DNA from: Campylobacterota bacterium
Lineage (GTDB): Bacteria; Campylobacterota; Campylobacteria; Campylobacterales; Nitratiruptoraceae
Direction: 5' to 3'
Assembly: GCA_013153715.1 (NCBI GenBank)
Contig: JAADDW010000009.1
Coordinates: 1 to 49,674, forward strand
Length of the DNA stretch: 49,674 nt
Shown: positions 15,924 through 23,380 of the stretch, piece after piece
Numbering within the stretch: position 1 is the first letter of the stretch
Layout: each line of letters starts with the position of its first letter
Made by a program: the position numbers and the translations under genes
Notes under the pieces: model-generated
Told to the model about the DNA's origin: nothing
The model's input: the letters and a program-made list of their open reading frames with translations, nothing else
The model's database searches: none

Positions 15924-17579
15924 TTAATAGATGTCGTACATTGTGTTGTAGACATTAAACTTACCGGTCGGAGTGCGGACCCAGTCACCCTCAATGGCGT
16001 TTTTGAGTTTAAGGGTTTTAGCATCATAGACGAGGATAGCAGATGGAACAAGTTTGTTCCCCCAGATGCTGACCCAGAACTCATCACCCTTCTTGTTGAA
16101 CTCTATGTGGACAGGTCCTCTCGGTTTGACTTCAACAGTTTTGCCATTAACCTCAACTTTGCGGGGTTTGACATATTTTTCAGGAACTTTGATAGTCTTG
16201 ACAACCTCAAGTTTCTTCTTGTCGATAACATAGAGTTGGGTCTGGAGATCCCTATCTGGGTTGACAGGTCTATCTGCAATGATATATCGAGATTTGGGAT
16301 GGGTTTTGATGAAGAGGTTTCCTCCACCATCGCCGGGGAGTTTGATATTCTTCACAACTTTCCACGCATACTTCTTATGGTGTTTTGGATCTGTACCGAT
16401 ACAGACAATATCATTGGATCCGATATGGCCTGTACACCAGATGGGTCCATACTTAGGATGTTTCACATTGGCTCCCCGTCCAGGGTGGGGTTTTGTACCG
16501 CCAGTCGGGATAATCGCCTCAACTTTCCCCTTGAGGGTATCGACAGCGACCACTTTGTTTCGAGCGTTGGCGGCGACGAGGAAGTACCGTTTGCTGAGGT
16601 CCCAACCTCCGTCATGGAGATAGCGCTCAGCCATGAGCATATGGATTTTGGGGTTTCGAGGATCTGCATAGTTGTAGAGCCAGACCTGTCCTGTCTCCTT
16701 GACATTGATGACCCACTCAGGCTTATGGTGGTTAGCAACGATAGAGGCTACCCGAGCTTCTCTCGTGAACTCGCCTGTATCGTAGGTGTAGCTGGCTGTG
16801 GAGACAACTTGGATAGGCTCAAGGGTATCACCTTTGAGGGTGACAATAGATGGAGGCCAGTAGCATCCGACAACGGCATACTCATCTTCGTAGCCCTGGG
16901 CCTTGGATGTATCGATACTTCGAGCATCGTTACAGACTCGGATTTCCGCCACATTCTGGGGTTTCTCCATCCAGAGATCGATGACGCTCGCCTTTCCGTC
17001 CCGTCCGATAGCATACATATAGCGGCCCGATTTGGAGGTTCTCAAGATGTGGGTCGCAAATCCAGATGGGACGATGCTCACCAACTCCTTAGTGTCTCCA
17101 TCGACAATGGCCACTTTACCCACATCTCTCAAGACAACTCCAAAGTAGTTACGCCAATTTCTCTTGGTTTCAGGTTTGGTAGGTCGATCTTCAGGTGGAA
17201 CGAGGACTTTCCAACTTCTCTTCATATCGGCGATAGATTTCTCAGGTGGAGCAACAGGGGGAAGCTGGATAAATTTTGCCATGAGCTCAGTCTCAGCCTT
17301 TGTGAGCTCTCCACTAGCTCCCCAGTCTGGCATACCACCCGGTGTTCCGTTATAGATAATGTATTCGAGTGTCTCTGTCCCCATGGCCCTTGTCTTTTTG
17401 GGGAGTAGATTGGGTCCCAAAGCTCCCTTTCGGAGCATTCCGTGACATCCTGCACATCTGTCGAAGTAGATCTGGGTCGCCTTCTTCATCTCCTCTTCGG
17501 AGAGTTTAATATCATCTGCCGCAAAGGCAACGGTAGCCAATCCGAGAGCCAGAGCAGCGCTCATCCCGATCCTTAGCAT
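15924..17579 (-). CDS. nirS: NirS, cytochrome cd1 nitrite reductase
   Basis: 551 residues. Signal peptide to AFA-AD at about residue 20, heme c motif CAGCH (42-46), and a Met-containing GGMPDWG segment. An eight-bladed d1-heme propeller follows, with the active-site histidines in TKPHPGRGAN and LFIKTHPKS. The family C-terminus, GKFNVYNTMYDIY, is complete. It reduces nitrite to NO in the periplasm. The start follows AGAAAGGAGTGAACG. No Fnr box or promoter is evident directly upstream, so it is probably co-transcribed from norX through norCB and the 54-residue gene. Confidence 0.97.
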   Translation of the reverse strand: MLRIGMSAALALGLATVAFAADDIKLSEEEMKKATQIYFDRCAGCHGMLRKGALGPNLLPKKTRAMGTETLEYIIYNGTPGGMPDWGASGELTKAETELMAKFIQLPPVAPPEKSIADMKRSWKVLVPPEDRPTKPETKRNWRNYFGVVLRDVGKVAIVDGDTKELVSIVPSGFATHILRTSKSGRYMYAIGRDGKASVIDLWMEKPQNVAEIRVCNDARSIDTSKAQGYEDEYAVVGCYWPPSIVTLKGDTLEPIQVVSTASYTYDTGEFTREARVASIVANHHKPEWVINVKETGQVWLYNYADPRNPKIHMLMAERYLHDGGWDLSKRYFLVAANARNKVVAVDTLKGKVEAIIPTGGTKPHPGRGANVKHPKYGPIWCTGHIGSNDIVCIGTDPKHHKKYAWKVVKNIKLPGDGGGNLFIKTHPKSRYIIADRPVNPDRDLQTQLYVIDKKKLEVVKTIKVPEKYVKPRKVEVNGKTVEVKPRGPVHIEFNKKGDEFWVSIWGNKLVPSAILVYDAKTLKLKNAIEGDWVRTPTGKFNVYNTMYDIY

Positions 17580-17627
17580 CGTTCACTCCTTTCTAAAGTT
17601 TATTTTCCCCTCCCACTCTCTACAACT

Positions 17628-17792
17628 CTACTCGTTGGGGAGATCTCCCCTCTCTAGCCGTTTTTTCTCATCGAAGTAGATCCAGATCATCGGCAAAACA
17701 ATGAGTGTATGCAAGATAATCGTCAAAGTCATAGGTCCTTGGTTGAGATAGGACCAGAAACTGCAGACCACATCATGACAAGGCTCAATCAT
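17628..17792 (-). CDS. 54-residue single-helix membrane protein between norB and nirS
   Basis: A short ORF reads MIEPCHDVVCSFWSYLNQGP, then MTLTIILHTLIVLPMIWIYF, then DEKKRLERGDLPNE. It has an ideal ribosome site, AAAAGGAGCGACA-ATG. There is one membrane helix (about residues 20-40), a Cys-His...Cys pattern at 5-10 on the likely periplasmic side, and a charged cytoplasmic tail. It lies 64 bases after norB and 48 before nirS on the same strand. Its position suggests a small subunit or assembly factor of the NO or nitrite reductase, by analogy with small helices such as CcoQ in oxidases. The function is not known. Confidence 0.7.
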   Translation of the reverse strand: MIEPCHDVVCSFWSYLNQGPMTLTIILHTLIVLPMIWIYFDEKKRLERGDLPNE

Positions 17793-17856
17793 TGTCGCTC
17801 CTTTTCGATTTTACTTATTTCTCCATTAAGATTGGCTTATGAGGCAGGGAAGCGGC

Positions 17857-19287
17857 TTACGCTGCCGCCGCCGCTACCTCTTTCTCTCCCTCCTCTACAG
17901 GTTGTTTTTTGGCACAGGTGAGGAGATCGTAGACAAGGAAACCGTATCCGACAATGACTGCCAATCCAGCGGCCAACCTCCATCCCATACCTTGGACGAA
18001 CCATCGATTAGCTTGGGCAATGAAGTAACCTTCCCAAGTGGCTCCGTGCATACCCCTCTCTACCATGGTCTGGGTATAGGCGGCCACTGTGAGGGAGACA
18101 GTCATCAAGAGAACCCCAACGCTGATGAGGCTGATGGCCCACCATCCTGCCTTTGTCATGCGGAGTCTCTCAAGTCCAGCCTTTCCTTGGACAGCGAGAT
18201 ACATGGCACTGATCATAATGGCCACATAGGCACCGAAGAAGGCAAGGTGACCGTGGGCCGCAGGCCACTGGGTTCCATGGGTGTAGAGGTTGATTTGGGG
18301 AAGGGTATGCATAAATCCCCAAACTCCAGCACCGAGGAAGTTTCCAAATGTTTCGACTGTGAGCCATGCAAATGCAGGGGTGTTTTTAATCTCATTCCCC
18401 TTTCCTCTCTCTTTACCCCAGTCATAGAGGACATGGACAAAGAGACCGACAAGGGGTACAGGCTCTAGAGCACTGAAGAGTGCACCGATCTCCCACCAAT
18501 ATTCGGGAGTACCGATCCAGAAGTAGTGGTGACCGAGACCGAGGATACCGGAACCGAACATCATGGCGACCTCGATCCAGAGCCACATTTCGACCACTTT
18601 TCTATTGGCGTTGAGAGTTTTGATGAGGATGTAACCACCGACTGCGGCTACATAGACCTCCCAGGTAGCCTCAACCCAGAGGTGGACAACCCACCACCAC
18701 CAGTACTGGTCGACAGCGATATTATCGGTGTAAAACATTCCGGCAAGATAGAGGCCTGCAAGAGCGATGAGGTCAGCCATCAAGACGACGAGAATCCCTG
18801 TATGTCTCCCCTTCATAACGGTAGCGTAAACATTGTAGAGGAAGACGAGGACGACAGCGACGATACCTATATCGGCCCACCGTGGTGCCTCAATGTACTC
18901 CCGTCCCTCTGTGATGAACCAGATTGTGCTCTCCTTTCCAGGACCGATCTGGACGAAGAGGTAGACGAGGACAACGATGGCCACGGCGGCTGTCAAGATA
19001 TAGAAGGCTATGTTAGCCAGCTTGATCCCGACAACTTCGATGCCCGCTTCATCCGGCAGGAGCCAATAGACCGCACCGATCATAGCGTAGAGCAACCAGA
19101 CCACGAGGGCGTTGATGTGGAGCATCCTCGCTATAGAGAAATCCAGGGTATTGAAGAGAAAGTTAGGATAGAGAAACTGGATGGCGGCTACAAGCCCGAA
19201 CAGCAGTTGGGCACCAAAGAGAATAATAGCGACCGTGAAATACTTGATCGCCAGCTCTTGGGACTGGTAGAGTTTACTTCCTTGCAT
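17857..19287 (-). CDS. norB: NorB, cytochrome c-dependent nitric oxide reductase large subunit
   Basis: 476 residues with about twelve helices. Heme ligand candidates are RMLHINALVVW (helix II) and HGHLAFFGAY (helix X, two His). The non-heme iron ligands are in VVHLWVEATWE and GLGHHYFWIG. The Glu residues typical of cNOR (WVEATWE, WWEIGALFSALEPVP) are present. It reduces 2 NO to N2O in the membrane using electrons from NorC. There is no N-terminal quinol-oxidase extension, so it is not qNOR. The end is an Ala-rich tail (EVAAAAA). The start overlaps norC by 14 bases. Confidence 0.96.
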   Translation of the reverse strand: MQGSKLYQSQELAIKYFTVAIILFGAQLLFGLVAAIQFLYPNFLFNTLDFSIARMLHINALVVWLLYAMIGAVYWLLPDEAGIEVVGIKLANIAFYILTAAVAIVVLVYLFVQIGPGKESTIWFITEGREYIEAPRWADIGIVAVVLVFLYNVYATVMKGRHTGILVVLMADLIALAGLYLAGMFYTDNIAVDQYWWWWVVHLWVEATWEVYVAAVGGYILIKTLNANRKVVEMWLWIEVAMMFGSGILGLGHHYFWIGTPEYWWEIGALFSALEPVPLVGLFVHVLYDWGKERGKGNEIKNTPAFAWLTVETFGNFLGAGVWGFMHTLPQINLYTHGTQWPAAHGHLAFFGAYVAIMISAMYLAVQGKAGLERLRMTKAGWWAISLISVGVLLMTVSLTVAAYTQTMVERGMHGATWEGYFIAQANRWFVQGMGWRLAAGLAVIVGYGFLVYDLLTCAKKQPVEEGEKEVAAAAA

Positions 19288-19963
19288 CGACAGCTCCTTT
19301 TATCTTACCGAAGTTTCGAGGGAATCCGTTGGTATCGATCGCAGACATAAACTTCAGATAGGCAACAACGGCCTTTGCCTCCTCCTTGGTAATTCCGAGA
19401 TTGGGCATTTTTCGCTCATGCATAGCCATCTTTGGAGGATCTTGAAGAAAAGCGGCAATGGCATACTCTTTTCCATTGTAGGCTGGAGCAAGGGTCTCCC
19501 ATGTGGGATCGAGCCACGCCTTTGTCAGATCGGGAGCGTAGTAGGCTCCGTTTCCTAGGAGTGTGTGGCAGTCCATACAGTTTTTGGCCTGGATAGTCAA
19601 TTTCCCTTTATGGATAAGCTCGCGAGCCTCTTTCTCGCTGTAATCGTCCCGCCCGAAGAATTTCTCCTTCTTTTCGTAGGCACTCTTAATTCCACCCTCA
19701 GGTCGGCGCATCTCTCCGCCGATAATGGGAATCTCATGGCCTCGATAGGGGTCGAGTTTGTAGTCTATGGTGTAGTTGATGACCACAGGGGAGGGGATCC
19801 GCCTATCGATCTTCTTCTCTATATCCTTGGCACTCCCCATCTTCATCTGTGCCATGGAATCAAATGTCAAGAAGATCAGCAGGACAGAGGCGACCCCTGT
19901 CACCCATGTCGCCGATCTACGCCAGAACCTGTTTGATGTCCAAACAGAGACCTTCTCTTCCAT
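19274..19963 (-). CDS. norC: NorC, cytochrome c subunit of nitric oxide reductase
   Basis: 229 residues. A membrane anchor lies at about residues 18-36 and a heme c motif CMDCH at 129-133, with an axial Met probably in ERKMPNLGIT. It feeds electrons to NorB. It is longer than the typical NorC of about 150 residues because of an inserted region of about 70 residues between anchor and heme (DYKLDPYRGHEIPIIGGEM and following). It is followed by norB with a 14-base overlap and preceded by a small membrane protein gene 12 bases upstream. Confidence 0.95.
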   Translation of the reverse strand: MEEKVSVWTSNRFWRRSATWVTGVASVLLIFLTFDSMAQMKMGSAKDIEKKIDRRIPSPVVINYTIDYKLDPYRGHEIPIIGGEMRRPEGGIKSAYEKKEKFFGRDDYSEKEARELIHKGKLTIQAKNCMDCHTLLGNGAYYAPDLTKAWLDPTWETLAPAYNGKEYAIAAFLQDPPKMAMHERKMPNLGITKEEAKAVVAYLKFMSAIDTNGFPRNFGKIKGAVDARK

Positions 19964-19975
19964 CTCTCCTCCTTT

Positions 19976-20308
19976 TTATGGTTTGGTTGGCTCTCTCTCG
20001 AAGCGGTTATGGACCCGATCGAGGAGAAAATAGACAATATGGGGAAATATGAGGTATCCCACCATCGCTCCAATGAGCACCTTCTGGGTGTAAGGCTCTA
20101 CCCTCAAGAGCTCTCCAAGGTAGTACATCAATCCCACCAGTACCAGCCATGAACCGTAGGCGAAGAGCATATAGAAACGCTTGAGGAGTTTGAGCTTTAC
20201 CAGAGTGAAGAAGCCGGCATAGGCCATTCCGAAGAGAATGATGAGCGCCGAAACGACGAAGATTGAGAGGAAGTCACTCGATGGAATATCCTGTATATAG
20301 TACTCCAT
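19976..20308 (-). CDS. Small multi-helix membrane protein leading the nor-nir operon
   Basis: 110 residues from the ATG at 20308, directly after GGAAGGAGGAGAG. A TTG five codons upstream is less likely because it overlaps that ribosome site. Three predicted helices (about 14-36, 43-65 and 75-97), with a conserved-looking LVKLKLLKRFYML loop. It is the first gene after the Fnr-type box at 20365-20378 and only 12 bases from norC. It is therefore probably part of NO reductase function or assembly. I do not recognise it as NorD, NorE or NorF; size alone would allow a NorF-like or oxidase subunit IV-like role. Confidence 0.75.
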   Translation of the reverse strand: MEYYIQDIPSSDFLSIFVVSALIILFGMAYAGFFTLVKLKLLKRFYMLFAYGSWLVLVGLMYYLGELLRVEPYTQKVLIGAMVGYLIFPHIVYFLLDRVHNRFEREPTKP

Positions 20309-20364
20309 CTCTCCTCCTTCCAACTTTTTCAGAATTAGTTTATTACTAAATGGGAAAAATAGCT

Positions 20365-20378
20365 TTGATATAGGTCAA
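20365..20378. promoter_or_regulatory. Fnr/Nss-type box between nor-nir operon and crp gene
   Basis: TTGATATAGGTCAA, matching TTGAT-N4-RTCAA. For the minus-strand operon a TAAACT hexamer at 20342-20337 puts the box centre near -41.5. For the plus-strand regulator a perfect TATAAT at 20412-20417 puts it near -52. The same site could therefore activate nor-nir and autoregulate the regulator. Confidence 0.72.
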
Positions 20379-20443
20379 GAATGTTTTATATCTTTTTAAA
20401 ACCCTAAAAAGTATAATTCAACTATCCCACAGAGAGGCAGAAG

Positions 20444-21082
20444 ATGGAAAGACTAAAATCCTTTTATATGTTTAAAAATCTATCCCAAGCTCAGTTTAAG
20501 AGACTTAAAGAGATTTCTAAGGTTAAGGAGTACAAGAAGGGAAATATTCTCTTCTATGAGGGAGACAGGCCGGAGCACCTCATCGTCTTGACAGAGGGGA
20601 TACTCCAGATCTACAAGAGCGATCCCAAGGGGAATAAGATCATCCTCCACTCCTTCTTTCAACCCAGTCTCATAGCGGAGATAGCCAACTTTGAAAGGAT
20701 GCGGTACCCAGCTACTGCCGAATTTATTACCGATGGGAAGGTGGTCTTCATCGACTACGATATATTTGAGAAGGAGTTTCTCAAGAACCCTGAAGTCGCT
20801 TTCACCATCATTAAATCCCTCTCCGACAAGGTACGGCTCCTGGAGAATGTGATCACCTACGATATAGTCCTCTCCTCAACGGGGAGGGTAGCCAAATTTA
20901 TCTACGACCATGAAGAGGATTTCCTCAGGTTGAAGAAGAGTGAGATCGCTTCCATTATGAACATTACCCCCGAAACTCTCTCCCGAATCATCTCTAAGTT
21001 CAAGAAATTGGGGCTTCTCATCAAGGAGGGAAGTGGATATAAGGTGGTCGATAAAGAGGGGCTCAAATCTTTTTTTGAGTAG
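20444..21082 (+). CDS. Crp/Fnr-family regulator without cysteines (Nss/Dnr-like)
   Basis: 212 residues. A cyclic-nucleotide-type sensor barrel occupies about 12-115, a dimer helix about 115-140, and a winged HTH about 155-205. The recognition helix ITPETLSRIISKF keeps the Glu...Ser-Arg arrangement with which FNR and DNR read TTGAT. There is not a single Cys, so it cannot be a 4Fe-4S FNR. Comparable regulators (NssA/B/C in Wolinella, DNR in Pseudomonas) respond to NO or nitrogen oxides. It lies divergently to the nor-nir operon with a shared box and is the obvious candidate for the four boxes in this window. The ATG at 20444 follows a weak AGAGGCAGAAG. Confidence 0.88.
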   Translation: MERLKSFYMFKNLSQAQFKRLKEISKVKEYKKGNILFYEGDRPEHLIVLTEGILQIYKSDPKGNKIILHSFFQPSLIAEIANFERMRYPATAEFITDGKVVFIDYDIFEKEFLKNPEVAFTIIKSLSDKVRLLENVITYDIVLSSTGRVAKFIYDHEEDFLRLKKSEIASIMNITPETLSRIISKFKKLGLLIKEGSGYKVVDKEGLKSFFE

Positions 21083-21147
21083 GCAGCGCAAAGGAGAGAG
21101 AGACTGGCAAGAACTACTTTCTTTGCCTTTGCGCTGCTTGCTCAAAA
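21073..21147. terminator. Bidirectional terminator between regulator and porin
   Basis: The arms are at 21073-21094 and 21126-21147. They are complementary over 22 bases with two mismatches (core GGCAGCGCAAAGG / CCTTTGCGCTGC) and each is bordered by T or A runs. The left arm includes the regulator stop codon. The long stem with A/T flanks suits termination from both sides. Confidence 0.7.
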
Positions 21148-21165
21148 ACTCCCCCAGAGGGGGAG
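21144..21165 (-). terminator. Intrinsic terminator of the porin gene
   Basis: On the minus strand CTCCCCC-TCT-GGGGGAG is followed at once by TTTTT. This is a 7-bp perfect GC-rich stem, three-base loop and U-run, 10 bases after the porin stop. Confidence 0.85.
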
Positions 21166-21174
21166 AGAGCTCTT

Positions 21175-22398
21175 TTAGAGTCCTGCAGAGAATTTGTAGT
21201 CGAGCTGTACCCAATACTTCGTTACATCGTGGGTCCAGAGAGGTTTGCCAGGCTTATCTGCATCGGTTCTATAGCGTGCATATTTGAGGAGGAGTCCCAG
21301 ACCTTTATCGATCTTATATTTGTAGACAGCATCAAACTCTTTTCCGTAGTCTGTGCTCCCTTTATCGCTCTCAAATTTGTGATAGATACCGATCAGCTTT
21401 CCGTATGGGCCAAAGTTGTATCCCAGTTTGGCGCTCAAATCACAGAGACCTGCATCGGGAGTCCCTTTGAGGAAGACATCGGCCCAACCGTTGAACTTGT
21501 GGAGAGTTGCAAGGGGAGTATAGAAAGCGCTATCTCCATCTCCCTTCTCTCCGAGAACCTCATATCCGATTCCGGCGATGAAGCCTTGATAGCCGAGACC
21601 GAGACTCAGGTTGTAGTAATCTGCATCTTGCTCTAGACCACTTGTCTTGTCATCGAGACTCGGATCTGTCTGCTTCGCATATTCAGCCGCATAGCTCACC
21701 TTAGCATCTCCCAACCCGGCCTTTCCGCTCAATCGGATACCGATATGGTCTGCAAAATCCTCAATGAGATAGCCGTAGGCGGCTACAGAGAGCTCTGGCA
21801 TAAATTTATAGGCCGCGTGGAGGAGAACAGAGCCCGTACTGAGGGATTTATTAATAACTTTATGGACACGGGTCACATAGGCTCCCAACAGGCTCAGATT
21901 GGGTACTCCGTTGAACATAACGGCGTAGAGATCATAGGTTTGGGGCATCTGTCTCCAACCGACATTACCGATAAAACGGGCGTTATCGAGGACCACCATC
22001 TTTCGTCCAGCAACGGCTGTAAAACCGTTGGCGCTGAAGCTCACATTGGCTTGAGTTACCCGTGTCTGCGATGGGTCTGCAATAACATCGTAGCCAGCTT
22101 GCTCGGGAACATATTTATCGACCCATCCAAAGTTGGCCACATTCATAGCTTCAAATTGGGCTCCCAATCCCTCAATACCGAAGAGTTGGGCATTCAATCC
22201 CAAAGCTGTCCGTACTGTGAAACCTTTTGCTGTCTTCGCTCCGTTATCTTTAACATTGGCATGTTCGTAGCGGGGCCGAATTTCTAGATTGATTTTAGGA
22301 TTGGAGATAATATTTTCCAACGCCCCCGCAGTTGCGCTACTGGTTATTCCTGCCGCTAGAACCATAGCTGAAACAAGACTCAAACTAATTTTTTTCAT
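21175..22398 (-). CDS. Outer-membrane porin
   Basis: 407 residues. A signal peptide ends at about SATAGA (residues 23-26). The mature part consists of alternating amphipathic strands and ends with an aromatic-rich strand (TKYWVQLDYKFSAGL). EIRPRYEHANV near the start and AGRKMVVLDNARFIGNVGWRQ resemble the OprD/alginate-export type porins common in Campylobacterota. It is preceded by a perfect Fnr-type box at 22482-22495, so it is probably induced with denitrification. It may admit nitrate, nitrite or small substrates; specificity cannot be read from sequence. It has a strong terminator. Confidence 0.85.
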   Translation of the reverse strand: MKKISLSLVSAMVLAAGITSSATAGALENIISNPKINLEIRPRYEHANVKDNGAKTAKGFTVRTALGLNAQLFGIEGLGAQFEAMNVANFGWVDKYVPEQAGYDVIADPSQTRVTQANVSFSANGFTAVAGRKMVVLDNARFIGNVGWRQMPQTYDLYAVMFNGVPNLSLLGAYVTRVHKVINKSLSTGSVLLHAAYKFMPELSVAAYGYLIEDFADHIGIRLSGKAGLGDAKVSYAAEYAKQTDPSLDDKTSGLEQDADYYNLSLGLGYQGFIAGIGYEVLGEKGDGDSAFYTPLATLHKFNGWADVFLKGTPDAGLCDLSAKLGYNFGPYGKLIGIYHKFESDKGSTDYGKEFDAVYKYKIDKGLGLLLKYARYRTDADKPGKPLWTHDVTKYWVQLDYKFSAGL

Positions 22399-22481
22399 TT
22401 TCTCTCCTTTTTGAGATTCGCCGTTAACCTTTTGTTAACAAAGCTTTATAAGAATAATATAATATTTTAAGTTTTTAAAAA

Positions 22482-22495
22482 TTGATTTAGATCAA
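22482..22495 (-). promoter_or_regulatory. Fnr/Nss-type box of the porin promoter
   Basis: TTGATTTAGATCAA, a perfect TTGAT-N4-ATCAA palindrome. A TATTAT hexamer (minus strand) is at 22459-22454, giving class II spacing (centre about -41.5). The box overlaps the last codons and stop of the PAS gene. Confidence 0.78.
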
Positions 22496-23008
22496 TTTTT
22501 TGAGTAACTCCTCTGGTGAAACCCCCTCTTTTCGGCTTCTCTCTAACCATCTCTCATAGAGGTCTACACCGATATAGGAGACTGCCCTCACCTTCTCCCT
22601 ATCCTCCATCCGCATCTCATCATAGAGATTCTGCATCTCTATCCGTTTCTCCTTGGGGACCCAGCTCCTCATCGATTTGTACTCTACCAGTCGGCCGTCT
22701 CGATAGACACCGCTGATTTCGGCATAGACCCAGTAGAACCCCCTATCCTTCCGAAGGTTCTTGACATATCCACTCCAACTCTCCCCTGCCTCAATGGTCT
22801 CCCAGAGCTCTTTGAAGACCCTTTTAGGCATATCGGGATGGCGGAGAATGTTATGGGGCTTACCGATGAGCTCCTCTACCCTGTAGCCACTTATCCGGGC
22901 AAATGTCTCATTGGCGTAGGTGATAATTCCTTTGAGATCGGTCCGTGAAATGATGAGCTCATCCCTAGGAATCTCCGTCTCTATAAACATATCCCACCGG
23001 ATATCCAT
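22487..23008 (-). CDS. Stand-alone PAS-domain redox sensor (CetB/Aer-like)
   Basis: 173 residues. A single PAS domain occupies about residues 10-125, with the Aer-type signature ISRTDLKGIITYANETFARI and GKPHNILRHPDMPKRVFKELW. This is a pattern linked to FAD binding in Aer and in Campylobacter CetB. There is no kinase, methyl-accepting or output domain. CetB works with a separate receptor, CetA, in energy taxis; no partner is visible here. It follows napD by 24 bases on the same strand, so its expression probably follows nitrate respiration. A C-terminal helix pair (VDLYERWLERSRKEG) may be the interaction surface. Confidence 0.8.
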   Translation of the reverse strand: MDIRWDMFIETEIPRDELIISRTDLKGIITYANETFARISGYRVEELIGKPHNILRHPDMPKRVFKELWETIEAGESWSGYVKNLRKDRGFYWVYAEISGVYRDGRLVEYKSMRSWVPKEKRIEMQNLYDEMRMEDREKVRAVSYIGVDLYERWLERSRKEGVSPEELLKKLI

Positions 23009-23032
23009 CTCCTCTCCTCCCCCTACTCTGAG

Positions 23033-23380
23033 CTATATGTACTTCTTCTTCAGATCTCCATGGTAAACAATCTGCTCTGCAGGAACATCTTTTTCCAAGA
23101 TCTCAGGGACGGGATCCTGGATCTCCAGATCCTCCCGGAGGGCATCAAGTTGGTCCTCGCTATAACTATAGACCATCTCCGCAGAGAGAACTCCCTCCAA
23201 AAACTGGAGGGTCTTCAGCTTCTGAATCTCCTCCTCAATTCCCTCTCCCTCTATTGTGACAATGATGTACCCCTGATCATCGACAAGATGGATTTCGCAG
23301 ACTCCACTCTCCTCGACCCTCTTTTTGACAGCTTCCAGCTCCTCTGGAAGACAGCGGATTACACAGCTACTGAGTGTCAT
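23033..23380 (-). CDS. napD: NapD, chaperone for NapA maturation
   Basis: 115 residues from the ATG at 23380, which overlaps the napL stop as ATGA; an ATG four codons earlier is possible. The family start MTLSSCVIRCLPEELEAVKKRVEE and the ferredoxin-like fold pattern (VTIEGEGIEEEIQKLKTLQFLEGVLSAEMVY, given as two blocks: VTIEGEGIEEEIQK and LEGVLSAEMVY) fit NapD. NapD binds the Tat signal of NapA in the cytoplasm and controls export until the cofactor is in place. It has a C-terminal acidic tail of about 30 residues beyond the core. Confidence 0.9.
   Translation of the reverse strand: MTLSSCVIRCLPEELEAVKKRVEESGVCEIHLVDDQGYIIVTIEGEGIEEEIQKLKTLQFLEGVLSAEMVYSYSEDQLDALREDLEIQDPVPEILEKDVPAEQIVYHGDLKKKYI

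Noticed and set aside
17580-17627. A search for an Fnr box or promoter directly before nirS
   Set aside because: No TTGAT-type palindrome or good -10 with proper spacing was seen; the gene is more likely read from the nor promoter.
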